A stretch of DNA of 64,000 nucleotides from Dyella caseinilytica. Its GTDB lineage: Bacteria; Pseudomonadota; Gammaproteobacteria; Xanthomonadales; Rhodanobacteraceae. This document shows, piece after piece, positions 8,254 through 16,912 of the stretch. A model generated the notes under the pieces. The model did not search any database, was not told the origin of the DNA, and worked only from the letters and a program-made list of their open reading frames with translations. A program made the translations under genes and the position numbers. The stretch spans positions 2,170,001-2,234,000 of the forward strand of contig NZ_CP064030.1 in NCBI RefSeq assembly GCF_016865235.1. The letters run 5' to 3'. Every line of letters starts with the position of its first letter. Position 1 is the first letter of the stretch.

Positions 8254-9270
8254 ATGGATATTTTGGGTTGGATTCGCGATCAGCTGACTGGCTTCTTTGG
8301 CTTAGAGCCTTGGCTGAAGGTGTTCGCCTCTGGCGATTACCGGAGTCTGCTCACAGTAGATGGTTTCGGCGGCCTGATCGGGCCCATCATCCCGCTGTTG
8401 CTGGTATTCGAACTCGTGCGCGGCATCGTGTTGCGTCGCATCAGGCGCGAGGATTACCAAGTTCCATTGCTGGTGATGGTGCTGAACCGTTTCATCGGCA
8501 ACTTTCTCACTATTGCCATGGTCGGCTTCTGCATCGGCCTGTTCAACCGCTTTGCCCCATTCCAAGCCGGACTCACCTGGTACGGATTGCTCTATGGCTA
8601 TGTGGTGTGGGAGCTAGCCCACTTTGTGTATCACTTCCTGGCACACAAGGTCCGCCTGTTGTGGTGTTTGCATTCCACTCACCATGCGCCCGTGGCGATG
8701 AATCTGTCTGTGAACTTTGCGCACATTTTTCTCGAAGGCCCTTATGCCGACTTTGTGCGCACAAGCATCTGCATGCTGCTGGGAGTGAGTCCACCACTGC
8801 TGTTCCTGATCATGATCATTGACAGTTTCTGGGGCAGTTTCATCCACCTCGGCGAGAATGTGCTGTCGCAAGGGAAGCTTGGCGTGTTTTATCGTGTCGT
8901 GCTGACGCCCTCACACCATCGTGTGCACCACGCACGCAACGTGCTCTACATGGACACCAACTTCTGCAACCTGCTACCCATCTGGGATCGCGTCTTCGGC
9001 ACTTATATGGAAGTGCATGAGGATGTTCAGATTGAATACGGCATCACTCGACCGGTTAAGCGTTACAGCGTGCTTGATGCCTATCTGGGTGAACTCTGGT
9101 TACTAGGGCGCGACGTATGGCGTGCACCGGGGTTGCACAACAAACTGCTATACCTCGTCATGCCGCCAGGATGGAGTCACGATGGTGATCATCACACCGC
9201 CAAAGTGGTCAAGCAGGCGTTGCAGATGCAGCAGCAGGGATCTGCAACGCATGTAGAGGCTGGCATTTAG
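8254..9270 (+). CDS. sterol desaturase/fatty acid hydroxylase family membrane protein
   Basis: A 338-residue integral membrane protein with several hydrophobic helices in the first half. It carries the di-iron histidine clusters of the fatty acid hydroxylase superfamily: HFVYH, then HSTHH, then HHRVHH. These coordinate two irons and support O2-dependent hydroxylation or desaturation of a lipid. The substrate (fatty acid, carotenoid, hopanoid or sterol-like lipid) cannot be told. A strong GGGAGGG site precedes the ATG. It is divergent from the GH2 gene and convergent with the SGNH hydrolase gene, so it is probably a stand-alone unit unrelated to glycan breakdown. Confidence 0.85.
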   Translation: MDILGWIRDQLTGFFGLEPWLKVFASGDYRSLLTVDGFGGLIGPIIPLLLVFELVRGIVLRRIRREDYQVPLLVMVLNRFIGNFLTIAMVGFCIGLFNRFAPFQAGLTWYGLLYGYVVWELAHFVYHFLAHKVRLLWCLHSTHHAPVAMNLSVNFAHIFLEGPYADFVRTSICMLLGVSPPLLFLIMIIDSFWGSFIHLGENVLSQGKLGVFYRVVLTPSHHRVHHARNVLYMDTNFCNLLPIWDRVFGTYMEVHEDVQIEYGITRPVKRYSVLDAYLGELWLLGRDVWRAPGLHNKLLYLVMPPGWSHDGDHHTAKVVKQALQMQQQGSATHVEAGI

Positions 9271-9310
9271 ATAGGGCCAGGAGCCTTTTGCCAGCACCGT
9301 TCTGTCATCC

Positions 9311-10213
9311 TCAAGGCGTTTGGGAATGCGCTTGGGAAATCGCCGTTTTAGCCAGCTCGCTCATCACGGCATAGCCGGCCGGATTCGGATGGACGCCATC
9401 GATAGCCAGCTTCGCCTTGAATCCGCGATGACCGTCATCCAGCGGCGTGAAGTAATTCACGTAGACCAGGCCTTCCTTATCTGCGTATGCCTCGATCCAG
9501 TCGTTTAGTGCTTTTATCGATTCGATGGGCGTAACGGAAGGCCGCCACGGGTAACGAGCCACCGGCGTAAGCGAAGCCAGAATGACGCGGATGTGGTTGG
9601 CGCGCGCAAGCTCCACCATGGTTTTGATATTGTTTTCGATCGCACCGAGCGAGGTCGGGCCAGTATTGCCGGCGATGTCGTTCGTACCAGCGAGGATGTG
9701 CACAACAGCAGGCTTCAAATCGACCACATCCGCCTGAAAGCGCAACACCATTTGCGGCGTGGTTTGTCCGCTTACACCACGGTCAATCACATCATCGGTA
9801 AAAAGCTTTGGATCACCGGTACCCCATGCCTCGGTAATGGAGTCACCCATAAAGACCACGCGATGAGAGGATGCCTGGGGAAGCGCGGCGTTTGCATCGC
9901 GATAGCGACACAAGTCACCGAAATCCTGCAACCTTCTTTCGTCCTGCCACATTCTTGACGCTGCGCTTACCTCCGCACTGGGCTGAGGCAACGGTTGATG
10001 AAGCGCTTTTGCCTGGTCCGATTGCGCCATGAATGCCTGCACGATTGCAGGCGCCGGCAACAAACTGGCGCATGGATTCTGCACGATGCCGACTGTTTGG
10101 AGAGTTTTCGTGCTGGAGGATGGACCTGCTTTTGACGGGGATTGCGCCATGGCTGCACCACATGCGAATGCGCCGATCAAGACAGATACACCCCAAGCTT
10201 TAGCTTTCATCAT
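9311..10213 (-). CDS. SGNH/GDSL-type hydrolase, secreted
   Basis: A 300-residue protein with an N-terminal signal peptide (MMKAKAWGVSVLIGAFACGA, cleavage near AMAQ). SGNH blocks are visible: VVFMGDSITEAW (block I, nucleophile Ser), a Gly in RGVSGQTTPQM (block II), AGTNDIAGN (block III, Asn) and DGVHPNPAGY (block V, Asp-x-x-His). Such enzymes are esterases or carbohydrate deacetylases, for example acetyl-xylan or acetyl-mannan esterases. Its place between GH2 and GH92 genes, on the same strand as GH92, suggests it removes acyl groups from the glycan being degraded; this is inference. Two consecutive ATG codons make the first base of the start uncertain by one codon. Confidence 0.85.
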   Translation of the reverse strand: MMKAKAWGVSVLIGAFACGAAMAQSPSKAGPSSSTKTLQTVGIVQNPCASLLPAPAIVQAFMAQSDQAKALHQPLPQPSAEVSAASRMWQDERRLQDFGDLCRYRDANAALPQASSHRVVFMGDSITEAWGTGDPKLFTDDVIDRGVSGQTTPQMVLRFQADVVDLKPAVVHILAGTNDIAGNTGPTSLGAIENNIKTMVELARANHIRVILASLTPVARYPWRPSVTPIESIKALNDWIEAYADKEGLVYVNYFTPLDDGHRGFKAKLAIDGVHPNPAGYAVMSELAKTAISQAHSQTP

Positions 10214-10313
10214 CGGCTTTCTCTCTTCATGGTTGTTCGACAGCGAAGTACTGCAATGACGGCTGGACCATCATGGCATGCTTTCATTTCGCAGGTCATG
10301 ACTGTTCTGGCAA

Positions 10314-12713
10314 TCACTGCCGATTCACCGACATCGAGGGCGGTGCATCAGCCGGGTCGGCGCCCCACGCCTTGTTGGGTTCGGGTCCCATGATGAGCAC
10401 CAACGTGGCACCGTTCGCGACGTCGGCATGACTGAACCAGGGCTTGGTCCACGGCTTGCCGTTGAGCGTCGCGGATTGGATGTACATGTTCTGTGCCGAG
10501 TTGTTGCGCGCGATGATCTCGAAGACTTTGCCGTTCTCCATGTGCAAGCGGATCTTGTCGAAGATCGGGCTGCCGAGGATGTAATCAGGGCTGGAAGGAT
10601 CGACTGGATAGAAACCCATCGCACTGAGCACATACCAAGACGAGGTCGAGCCTTGGTCATCCATACCAGGAAAGCCGTAGCCGCTGGCGTCGCTGCCGTA
10701 TAGATCGGCAAGGATGCGGCGTATCAGCGCCTGCGTTTTCCAAGGCTGACCACTCCATGCGTAGAGATAGGCTGCCTGCTGGTCCGGTTGGTTACCTTGC
10801 ACGTATTCCCCGATCATGCCGGTGCAGTCGCGGCAGATGCCTTTGGCGCGATAGGGTGTCGAGAAGAATGCGTCGAGCTTGGCGTTGAACGCAGCGCGCC
10901 CGCCGAGCAGATTCATCAACCCTTGCACGTCATGCGGCACCAGCCATAACGTGGACCAGCCCGAGGCTTCTTTCATCATGAAGTTGTAATACGGCTCGCC
11001 CGGATCGAACGGCGAAATCCACTTGCCGTCCGCAGTGCGGCCGCGGACGAAGCCCACTGACGGATCGAACACGTTGCGGTAGTTCGCCGCGCGGCGCAGG
11101 AACATCTGCGCGTCTTCCGTCTTGCCGAGCCGGCGTGCAACATCAGCTAGCGCGTGATCATCCCAGGCGTATTCAAGCGTAGTGGCGGCACCGGCTTTGC
11201 CGCCAGCATAGGGCGGGCTGGGATTTTCCGGAGGGATGATGTCGGAGATCCAGCCGTTCTTCATGTACTCGGCCAGATAGTTGCGCGGCCCGTTGGGATC
11301 GGTCGCGTTCTTGCGCAAGTACGTGTAGGCGGCAGCGTAGTCGAACGGGATGCCGCGCTGCCACGCGCCATCGTAGAGAAACACGGCGTGGTCGCCGTGG
11401 AAGGAGGTGTCCATGTAGTCGTGTTCGCGTGCCCGGTCGAGCTCAGAACGCATGATGCCCTGCACGACCTGCGGCTCAAGCAGCATCAGCAGCGCAATCT
11501 GATTACGGCCGGTATCCCAGAAAGGCACCGGTCCGTAGCGGTTGTAGTCGGCGACCTGGACATGGCCGTCCATATCGGTGAAGCGCTCGCCCTTGCGTGC
11601 TTCCAGCCGCGGACTGGCGAAGGAGTGGTATAGCGTCGAGTAGAACAGCATGCGTTGCTTTGGCGTGCCACCGGTTACTTCGACACGGTCGAGCAACTGC
11701 GCCCAGGCTGCACGCGCCTGAGCGTGCACGCGCTCGAAATCCCAGTCCAGGTTTTCGGCGTGCAGTCGTTGTTCGGCTTCGTCAGCACTGTGGCCATGGG
11801 CGATCTTCACCAACACCTGCTCGCCAGCCTGCGTGTCAAAGGTGACGTAAGCGCCCGCGTAGCTGCCGGACACGGTGCGCCGGCCGGCCTGCACGTCTTC
11901 GTCGCCGATCCCGTAACCCTGGTTCTCGTGGATCGCGCGGAAAGTGCCGAAGCTGGCGAACGGCCGCGAGAACTCAGCGACAAACCAGGGGCCATCCGAG
12001 TCGTCCTTCGAACGCTCACCGGTGGCAACGCCGCGAAGCGTGTGATCGCCAACCACTTCCACATCACCGCCAAGGCGGCGCAGATTGACGACGATGTTCG
12101 AGCGATGGCTCGCCGGAAAGGTGAAACGCATCAGGCTGGTCCACTGCGTCGCCGTCAGCTCGACGCGCGTGTGGAACGTGGCGAGATCGACGGTGTAGTA
12201 GCCAGGCGATGCCTTCTCGCTCGCTTTGTCGTAGTACGACTGCGCATAGTCCGGCGGCATGGTCCAGTCACCGACCACCGGCATGATCATCGGTCCGGCG
12301 CGGCCACCATAAGTTGAACCGCCGCCACCGGTGAAACCGATCATCGTCGGGTTGGAGTAGTAGTAAGGCGCGGCCACGCCCGTGGGATAGCTGAGATCAA
12401 CGTTGACGTTGACCGGTGCCGTCTCGGTCGAGCTTTGCGGCAAGCTGGCACCGGGCGAAGTCATGCCCGAATACAGCGGCTCGCCTGGGGGCGGTGCGTT
12501 GCCGATCAGCGCCTGCTGATCCAGCGGCGCGGTGCCGACCAGCGGATTGGCTTCATCGACAGCCGTCGGCGTTGTGGATGGCGATGCATTGCCGTTCTGA
12601 GCATGCGCGCCGATGCCTCCAATCGTGAAGGTTGCCAGCGCGATGGCTAGAACAGTGTGCCGCTTGCGGATCGATGAGGTACGACGCCGAAAGCGTTCGA
12701 GAGATGAATTCAT
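10314..12713 (-). CDS. glycoside hydrolase family 92 protein with Gln at the catalytic-acid position
   Basis: A 799-residue exported protein of GH92, a family of calcium-dependent inverting exo-alpha-mannosidases. The start at 12713 is set by CTGGAGG just upstream, and is followed by a basic n-region and a signal peptide ending near AHAQ. The N-terminal beta-sandwich begins around FTGGGGSTYGGRAGPMIMP. The (alpha/alpha)6 domain includes FWDTGRNQ, EYAWDDHALA and KLDAFFS. The base-bearing loop GMDDQGSTSSWYV is intact. The acid loop reads GNQPDQQAAYLYAW; the usual family form is GNEPxHH, so the general-acid Glu is Gln642. A GH92 enzyme from Cellulosimicrobium with the same Glu-to-Gln change acts on mannose-1-phospho-mannose rather than simple mannosides. 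It lies 145 bp downstream of the TonB-dependent receptor on the same strand. Confidence 0.88.
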   Translation of the reverse strand: MNSSLERFRRRTSSIRKRHTVLAIALATFTIGGIGAHAQNGNASPSTTPTAVDEANPLVGTAPLDQQALIGNAPPPGEPLYSGMTSPGASLPQSSTETAPVNVNVDLSYPTGVAAPYYYSNPTMIGFTGGGGSTYGGRAGPMIMPVVGDWTMPPDYAQSYYDKASEKASPGYYTVDLATFHTRVELTATQWTSLMRFTFPASHRSNIVVNLRRLGGDVEVVGDHTLRGVATGERSKDDSDGPWFVAEFSRPFASFGTFRAIHENQGYGIGDEDVQAGRRTVSGSYAGAYVTFDTQAGEQVLVKIAHGHSADEAEQRLHAENLDWDFERVHAQARAAWAQLLDRVEVTGGTPKQRMLFYSTLYHSFASPRLEARKGERFTDMDGHVQVADYNRYGPVPFWDTGRNQIALLMLLEPQVVQGIMRSELDRAREHDYMDTSFHGDHAVFLYDGAWQRGIPFDYAAAYTYLRKNATDPNGPRNYLAEYMKNGWISDIIPPENPSPPYAGGKAGAATTLEYAWDDHALADVARRLGKTEDAQMFLRRAANYRNVFDPSVGFVRGRTADGKWISPFDPGEPYYNFMMKEASGWSTLWLVPHDVQGLMNLLGGRAAFNAKLDAFFSTPYRAKGICRDCTGMIGEYVQGNQPDQQAAYLYAWSGQPWKTQALIRRILADLYGSDASGYGFPGMDDQGSTSSWYVLSAMGFYPVDPSSPDYILGSPIFDKIRLHMENGKVFEIIARNNSAQNMYIQSATLNGKPWTKPWFSHADVANGATLVLIMGPEPNKAWGADPADAPPSMSVNRQ

Positions 12714-12858
12714 GCTTTCCTCCAGTGCAGCGATAAGGACGCGCCCGCGTCCGTGCGGGCGGCAATCTTTCTCTTTTTTCCCGGCGGGAGAAGAGAGCAG
12801 GGCAGAAGGTTCGGTCGCCGCGGAGTCAGGCGAAGAACCTGACCTCGCTCGTTTTCTT

Positions 12859-15800
12859 TCAACCGCCATCTCCGAACTTGTACGTGAGGCCCAGGTAATA
12901 CTGGCGTCCGGCATATTCAAGTTGGTACAGCCGCTGTGTGGTGTCGCTGCCCAGATATTCGCGAGACGTGGCACGCGTGAGATTGATGATCGACGCGGTC
13001 ACCATCAGATGCTTGGTGAACTCGTAATCTCCGTTCAGATCGATCTGGTTGTAGGGTTGCATATAGTAGGGGAGGCCGGCCGAAAGCCCCTCCATGGTGC
13101 GGCCCGTCCAGTTGCTGGTGGCGCGCAGCAGGAGCCCGTTTTTTTCGTAGAACAAGGAAATGTTCACGGCATACTTTGCACTGCCGATCAGTTCTGATTT
13201 TCCGACTTGCGTGTTGTCGAGCGAAACAGCGGTTTCGTTGGTCTTGTTGAGCGTGTAGTTGGCGATATAGCCAAAGCCCATATCGAACGTGTGCTGTGTG
13301 TAGAGCTCCACACCTTTGGACGTACCCGAGCGGCCGTTGGCATTGGTGCTGTACTGCATGAATGGCGTGGGCGTGCCGTTGACGTCTACCGTCGTGTTGT
13401 TGACGGTGACGGGCACGACGAAATTCTTCACCGTCTTTTGGAACAGATCTACGCCGACCACCGATTCAGGTGCGTAATACCACTCGCTGGCCAGATCGAA
13501 CTGAGTGGCTGTGAAGGGCTGCAGATTTATGTTGGCGCCGCTGCCATACCAGCCCGGCAGAGGCGCGCCGAACTGCTTACGGTCGTTGTAGTAAGCCTGG
13601 GTGTCATCGGTGAGACTGCCCAACTGCGCCAGATCGGTGTAGTTGGCGCGGGCCATCGCCTGCGAACCGGCAGCGCGCAGCACCACGTCATCGGCAACGG
13701 TCCACGCGACGTTGAAGCTGGGCAGCGCCTTGTTGTAGCGCCTGCTCATGGAGGCGTTGGTAAATGATTCCACCACCGCTTGTTCTTGCGGTAGGTACTG
13801 GAAATCACCTGGCGCACATGGTCCGCCTGCGATGTTCACGCCGGAGCTCGGACAGATCAGGATAGCGCCCTGCGGCGAGTGGTAATACACCGCATTATTG
13901 GTAGTAATCAGGTCGGCAACGGTGAGGTTTTGCAGCGTGCTCACAAAACGCAGGCCGACGTTGCCGCGCACCGTGCCCGTATCGAAGTTGGCCTGGACGT
14001 AGGCCGCCGAGATCGATTCGCCGAGGAAGGATTGATCTTCCGGGTGATGAAAGACCGTACTGGTGTAAGTCTGGTTGAGGTAGTTGTAATAGGCCGGAAA
14101 ATTGATCGCTGGGAAGATGTTGTCGTTGAACGCCGGAGTGTGGCCATCAAGCAGATACGGTTCCAGGAAGTTCGCGGGCAAATTGCCGGCATTCGGGTCG
14201 CAGGTCTGGAACTGTTCCGTGGTGCCGGGGCAATACCAGCGAATCTCGTTGTTTTCTTGATGAGCATGGTTGTCGCGGTACTTGAGGCCGAATTGCAGTG
14301 ATTGCATCCAGCTGGAATCAAAGGCCAACGTGAAATCGGTCTGCAGGAAGTTCTGCGAAGTATCGGTATTGATGAAATTGGAGCTGGTGGAGCCGAGATC
14401 CACCTGTCCCTCACCAGCCAGCATGTTCTGCAGTGTGTTTGGCGAAGCCGTAAGCGTCGGCGTGCCATTGAGGGTCCACTGGCTTAATTGGCTACCGTCC
14501 ACCCATTGCCCATTGACGAAGTTACGCGGCTTGGCCGCCATGCCAAACTCCACCGACGGGCCACCTGTTGCCCAAGTGCGACCAATGTTGAATGTTGCGC
14601 TGAGGTTGCCGTCACCATCCCATTCCCCTTCGATGTTCATCGACTGCGAGGTCGCTTTTTCGATGGAGTAATTGCCCGTCAGCCATGGCGTCTGCGAGGA
14701 ACAAACATCCACCGCCTGCCGTTGCGCACCGGTGACGGGGTTGGTAAGCGAATTGCATCCCTGGCCAGCGTTCGGAAGGACGTAGCTGGCACCAGTGACA
14801 ATCGTGTGCGATGGATCGAACGTCAGTCCATTGGGAGCGAGCAGATTGCCCTGCTGGTCCGCATAGCTGCCGGTGGGCAGGCCCCACTCGGGAATCTCCA
14901 CCGTGTTCGTGATCTGGTCTTGCTGCCGCTGGAAGCGGAAATAGTTGCCAGTTAGCAGCAAATTCTGGGTAGGTTTGAACTGCAAGGTGACCTGGGCGCC
15001 TTTGGTCTTCAGATCCAATTGCGATCTGCTGGTGCTGAACTGTTGCGGCATCCAGTAGCCCGAATAGCTCTTGCCGGCCTGGTCGGTCACACCACCGCCG
15101 GGCCATAGGTCGATGTTGGGTTCCACGGAACTGCCGAACTGCTGGCCATGCACGTTCACCGGCGGCGAGGTACACGTTGCGAACGAAGTGCAATTGTTGT
15201 CCCACCAGTGCCAGTTCGAAGCACTGGCGACGTCATCGGTATCCTTGCGCTCCTGATATGAGCCCGCGACCAGCATGCCGAAGGTCTGCGCTTTGTTTTT
15301 CCATGACCACAAGGCCGAAACCTGCGGTTTGATCTGGCTGTTGTTGTCGGCGCCTGCGGCATTCACGGAAATGAAGCCATCATTGGCGGGCATTTCCAGC
15401 GGGCGGCGCGTGTGCAGATCCACCACGCCACCGATGCCACCTTCATCCAGGCGCGCTTCCATGCTTTTGTAGAGCTTGATGTCCGAAAACATGTTGGCCG
15501 GCATCAGCGTGTAGTTGAACGAGCGCGACAGTCCGTCCGAGGTATCGGCCGAGGCCACGTAATTGCCGTTCAATTCTGTCAGCGTGAGCTCCGGCGACAG
15601 GCCGCGGATACTGACCGTCTTTCCCTCGCCGTCGTCGCGACTGATCACCACGCCGGGAACATGTGCAAGGGCGTCGGCGATGTTCTTGGCGGGAAACTGG
15701 GAAATGTTCTGCGCGTTGATAACCTCGACGACCGCATTGGAATCACGCTTGTCCTGCATGTTCTGGTCGATCGATTGGCGAAAGCTCGAGACGACGACCG

Positions 15801-16041
15801 TCTGGAGGGTAGTGGGGTTGGTGGCGTCCCCGGTTTTTTTCTTGTCGTTCTTATCGTCCTTCTTCGCCTTTGCATTATCGGATGCTTGTGCCGGCGGCGA
15901 TGCTGTCGTTGCAGCTGCTGCAGGTGGAGCTGTCTGCGTGGCAAAGGAAACTGTGGGTATTCCCAGGCAGCCGCTCAATGACACCAAAGCGAGCGCGGCA
16001 TACAACGGCTTGCGTGTAAACACGTGTGGCAGATAAGTCAT
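12859..16041 (-). CDS. Oar/Caulobacter-type TonB-dependent receptor
   Basis: A 1060-residue outer-membrane receptor. It has a signal peptide (cleavage near SFA), a low-complexity Ala/Thr/Lys linker (residues about 35-75), a TonB-box-like TLQTVVVS, and a plug domain (NAVVEVINAQNISQFPAKNIADAL..GVVISRD, IRGLSPELTLTELNG, GGIGGVVDLHTRRPLEMP). A 22-strand barrel follows, ending in the aromatic-rich YQLEYAGRQYYLGLTYKFG. It matches the large receptors that import glycans in Xanthomonadales and Caulobacter. Its neighbours (GH92, SGNH, GH2) suggest import of mannose-containing oligosaccharides into the periplasm. Expression is probably controlled by the palindrome at 16158-16171, 117 bp upstream of the start. 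Confidence 0.92.
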   Translation of the reverse strand: MTYLPHVFTRKPLYAALALVSLSGCLGIPTVSFATQTAPPAAAATTASPPAQASDNAKAKKDDKNDKKKTGDATNPTTLQTVVVSSFRQSIDQNMQDKRDSNAVVEVINAQNISQFPAKNIADALAHVPGVVISRDDGEGKTVSIRGLSPELTLTELNGNYVASADTSDGLSRSFNYTLMPANMFSDIKLYKSMEARLDEGGIGGVVDLHTRRPLEMPANDGFISVNAAGADNNSQIKPQVSALWSWKNKAQTFGMLVAGSYQERKDTDDVASASNWHWWDNNCTSFATCTSPPVNVHGQQFGSSVEPNIDLWPGGGVTDQAGKSYSGYWMPQQFSTSRSQLDLKTKGAQVTLQFKPTQNLLLTGNYFRFQRQQDQITNTVEIPEWGLPTGSYADQQGNLLAPNGLTFDPSHTIVTGASYVLPNAGQGCNSLTNPVTGAQRQAVDVCSSQTPWLTGNYSIEKATSQSMNIEGEWDGDGNLSATFNIGRTWATGGPSVEFGMAAKPRNFVNGQWVDGSQLSQWTLNGTPTLTASPNTLQNMLAGEGQVDLGSTSSNFINTDTSQNFLQTDFTLAFDSSWMQSLQFGLKYRDNHAHQENNEIRWYCPGTTEQFQTCDPNAGNLPANFLEPYLLDGHTPAFNDNIFPAINFPAYYNYLNQTYTSTVFHHPEDQSFLGESISAAYVQANFDTGTVRGNVGLRFVSTLQNLTVADLITTNNAVYYHSPQGAILICPSSGVNIAGGPCAPGDFQYLPQEQAVVESFTNASMSRRYNKALPSFNVAWTVADDVVLRAAGSQAMARANYTDLAQLGSLTDDTQAYYNDRKQFGAPLPGWYGSGANINLQPFTATQFDLASEWYYAPESVVGVDLFQKTVKNFVVPVTVNNTTVDVNGTPTPFMQYSTNANGRSGTSKGVELYTQHTFDMGFGYIANYTLNKTNETAVSLDNTQVGKSELIGSAKYAVNISLFYEKNGLLLRATSNWTGRTMEGLSAGLPYYMQPYNQIDLNGDYEFTKHLMVTASIINLTRATSREYLGSDTTQRLYQLEYAGRQYYLGLTYKFGDGG

Positions 16042-16157
16042 CTTTTTTGATTCCCCAATGCTGGTGTGCGCGCTTCTGGAGTCGGCGCGGTCATCCCCCG
16101 TTTGATCACGTGCTGCGGGTGCGTAATTGGCTGCTGTCGTCTTCCTCCTTGCTCGAA

Positions 16158-16171
16158 TTAGATCGATCTAA
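16158..16171. promoter_or_regulatory. palindromic operator candidate, receptor-proximal
   Basis: TTAGATCGATCTAA is a perfect 14-bp palindrome with a central CG, the symmetry typical of LacI-family operators. It lies 117 bp upstream of the receptor start. A near-identical site is at 16603-16616. Confidence 0.6.
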
Positions 16172-16602
16172 ATTTTTGGGTGCGACGAATGCTCGACGCG
16201 TCAGTGGCAGGTGCTTTAAAGCGCTGAATGCGCTGTTGCGAGCGCCCAGGTCTGGGGTCGCCGAAGCGGCAAGTCGCGGCTCGCCCTGGGGCTGGCGGAG
16301 CCAATCAGATGGACAAGAACAAAGCCGCGAACGCGCGCGTTGCCGCCAAAACGGCAGCTATCCTTGGAGCGGGCAACAGTTCTCGCGGACATGTGCACGC
16401 GTGCTGCGCACAGGCCTGTCATCACGGGATTGCGGACGGTTTCTGGTTTCATGCGGCGGCTTTCAACTCCCCTCGACCTGTCTGGCGGGAAGTAGCGACA
16501 TCCGGGACGGCGTCCTCATGCGCGCGTCCATAGCCACTTTCCACCCCTATCCAAGTCGTTCAGATCCTTCGCAACCGCGATATGACCCGAATCACTTTCG
16601 AC

Positions 16603-16616
16603 TTGGATCGATCTAA
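16603..16616. promoter_or_regulatory. palindromic operator candidate, GH2-proximal
   Basis: TTGGATCGATCTAA matches the site at 16158 at 13 of 14 positions and shares the downstream ATTT. It lies 297 bp upstream of the GH2 start. Two copies 445 bp apart between divergent genes would allow one repressor to control both, possibly by looping. Confidence 0.55.
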
Positions 16617-16912
16617 ATTTCCCCGGGGCAAATTAATACGCTGAAGACGCAACATGTCACGCTGCATCGCAAAAAGATGCAGCTTCCAATCGATGGGCTC
16701 AGGGGATTTCGCGCCGGCTAGTTCGTCATGGCTGGGTAGGGCAGCTACCACGCGTGATGTAGGAGCGTGCTGCGACGAACCTTCGTTTAATCGTCATGCC
16801 TGTTGTTTTCGAGCATGACGGTAGGGCTTGGACATTTGTCGGACAATTAGCCATCCTACCGTGATGGCGGTGCTCGACACCGCTCCGAGCGAAGCCGATA
16901 AGGGAAGGGTGG

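Larger units (their letters stand above)
16042..16912. other. 871-bp divergent regulatory region, no gene seen
   Basis: The interval between the receptor and the second GH2 gene has short open frames but none with a recognisable product or ribosome binding site. It contains the two palindromes annotated separately, a perfect 8-bp hairpin GCTGCATC/GATGCAGC (16661-16668 with 16676-16683), and a GC-rich central part. Its length suggests either extended regulation or a decayed gene. Confidence 0.5.

Noticed and set aside
13207..15981. Plus-strand open frames opposite the Oar-type receptor
   Set aside because: No recognisable domains; the receptor on the minus strand explains the region fully.
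16026..16616. 196-codon plus-strand frame in the receptor/GH2 gap
   Set aside because: It crosses the first palindrome, has no ribosome binding site or family features, and overlaps the receptor start.
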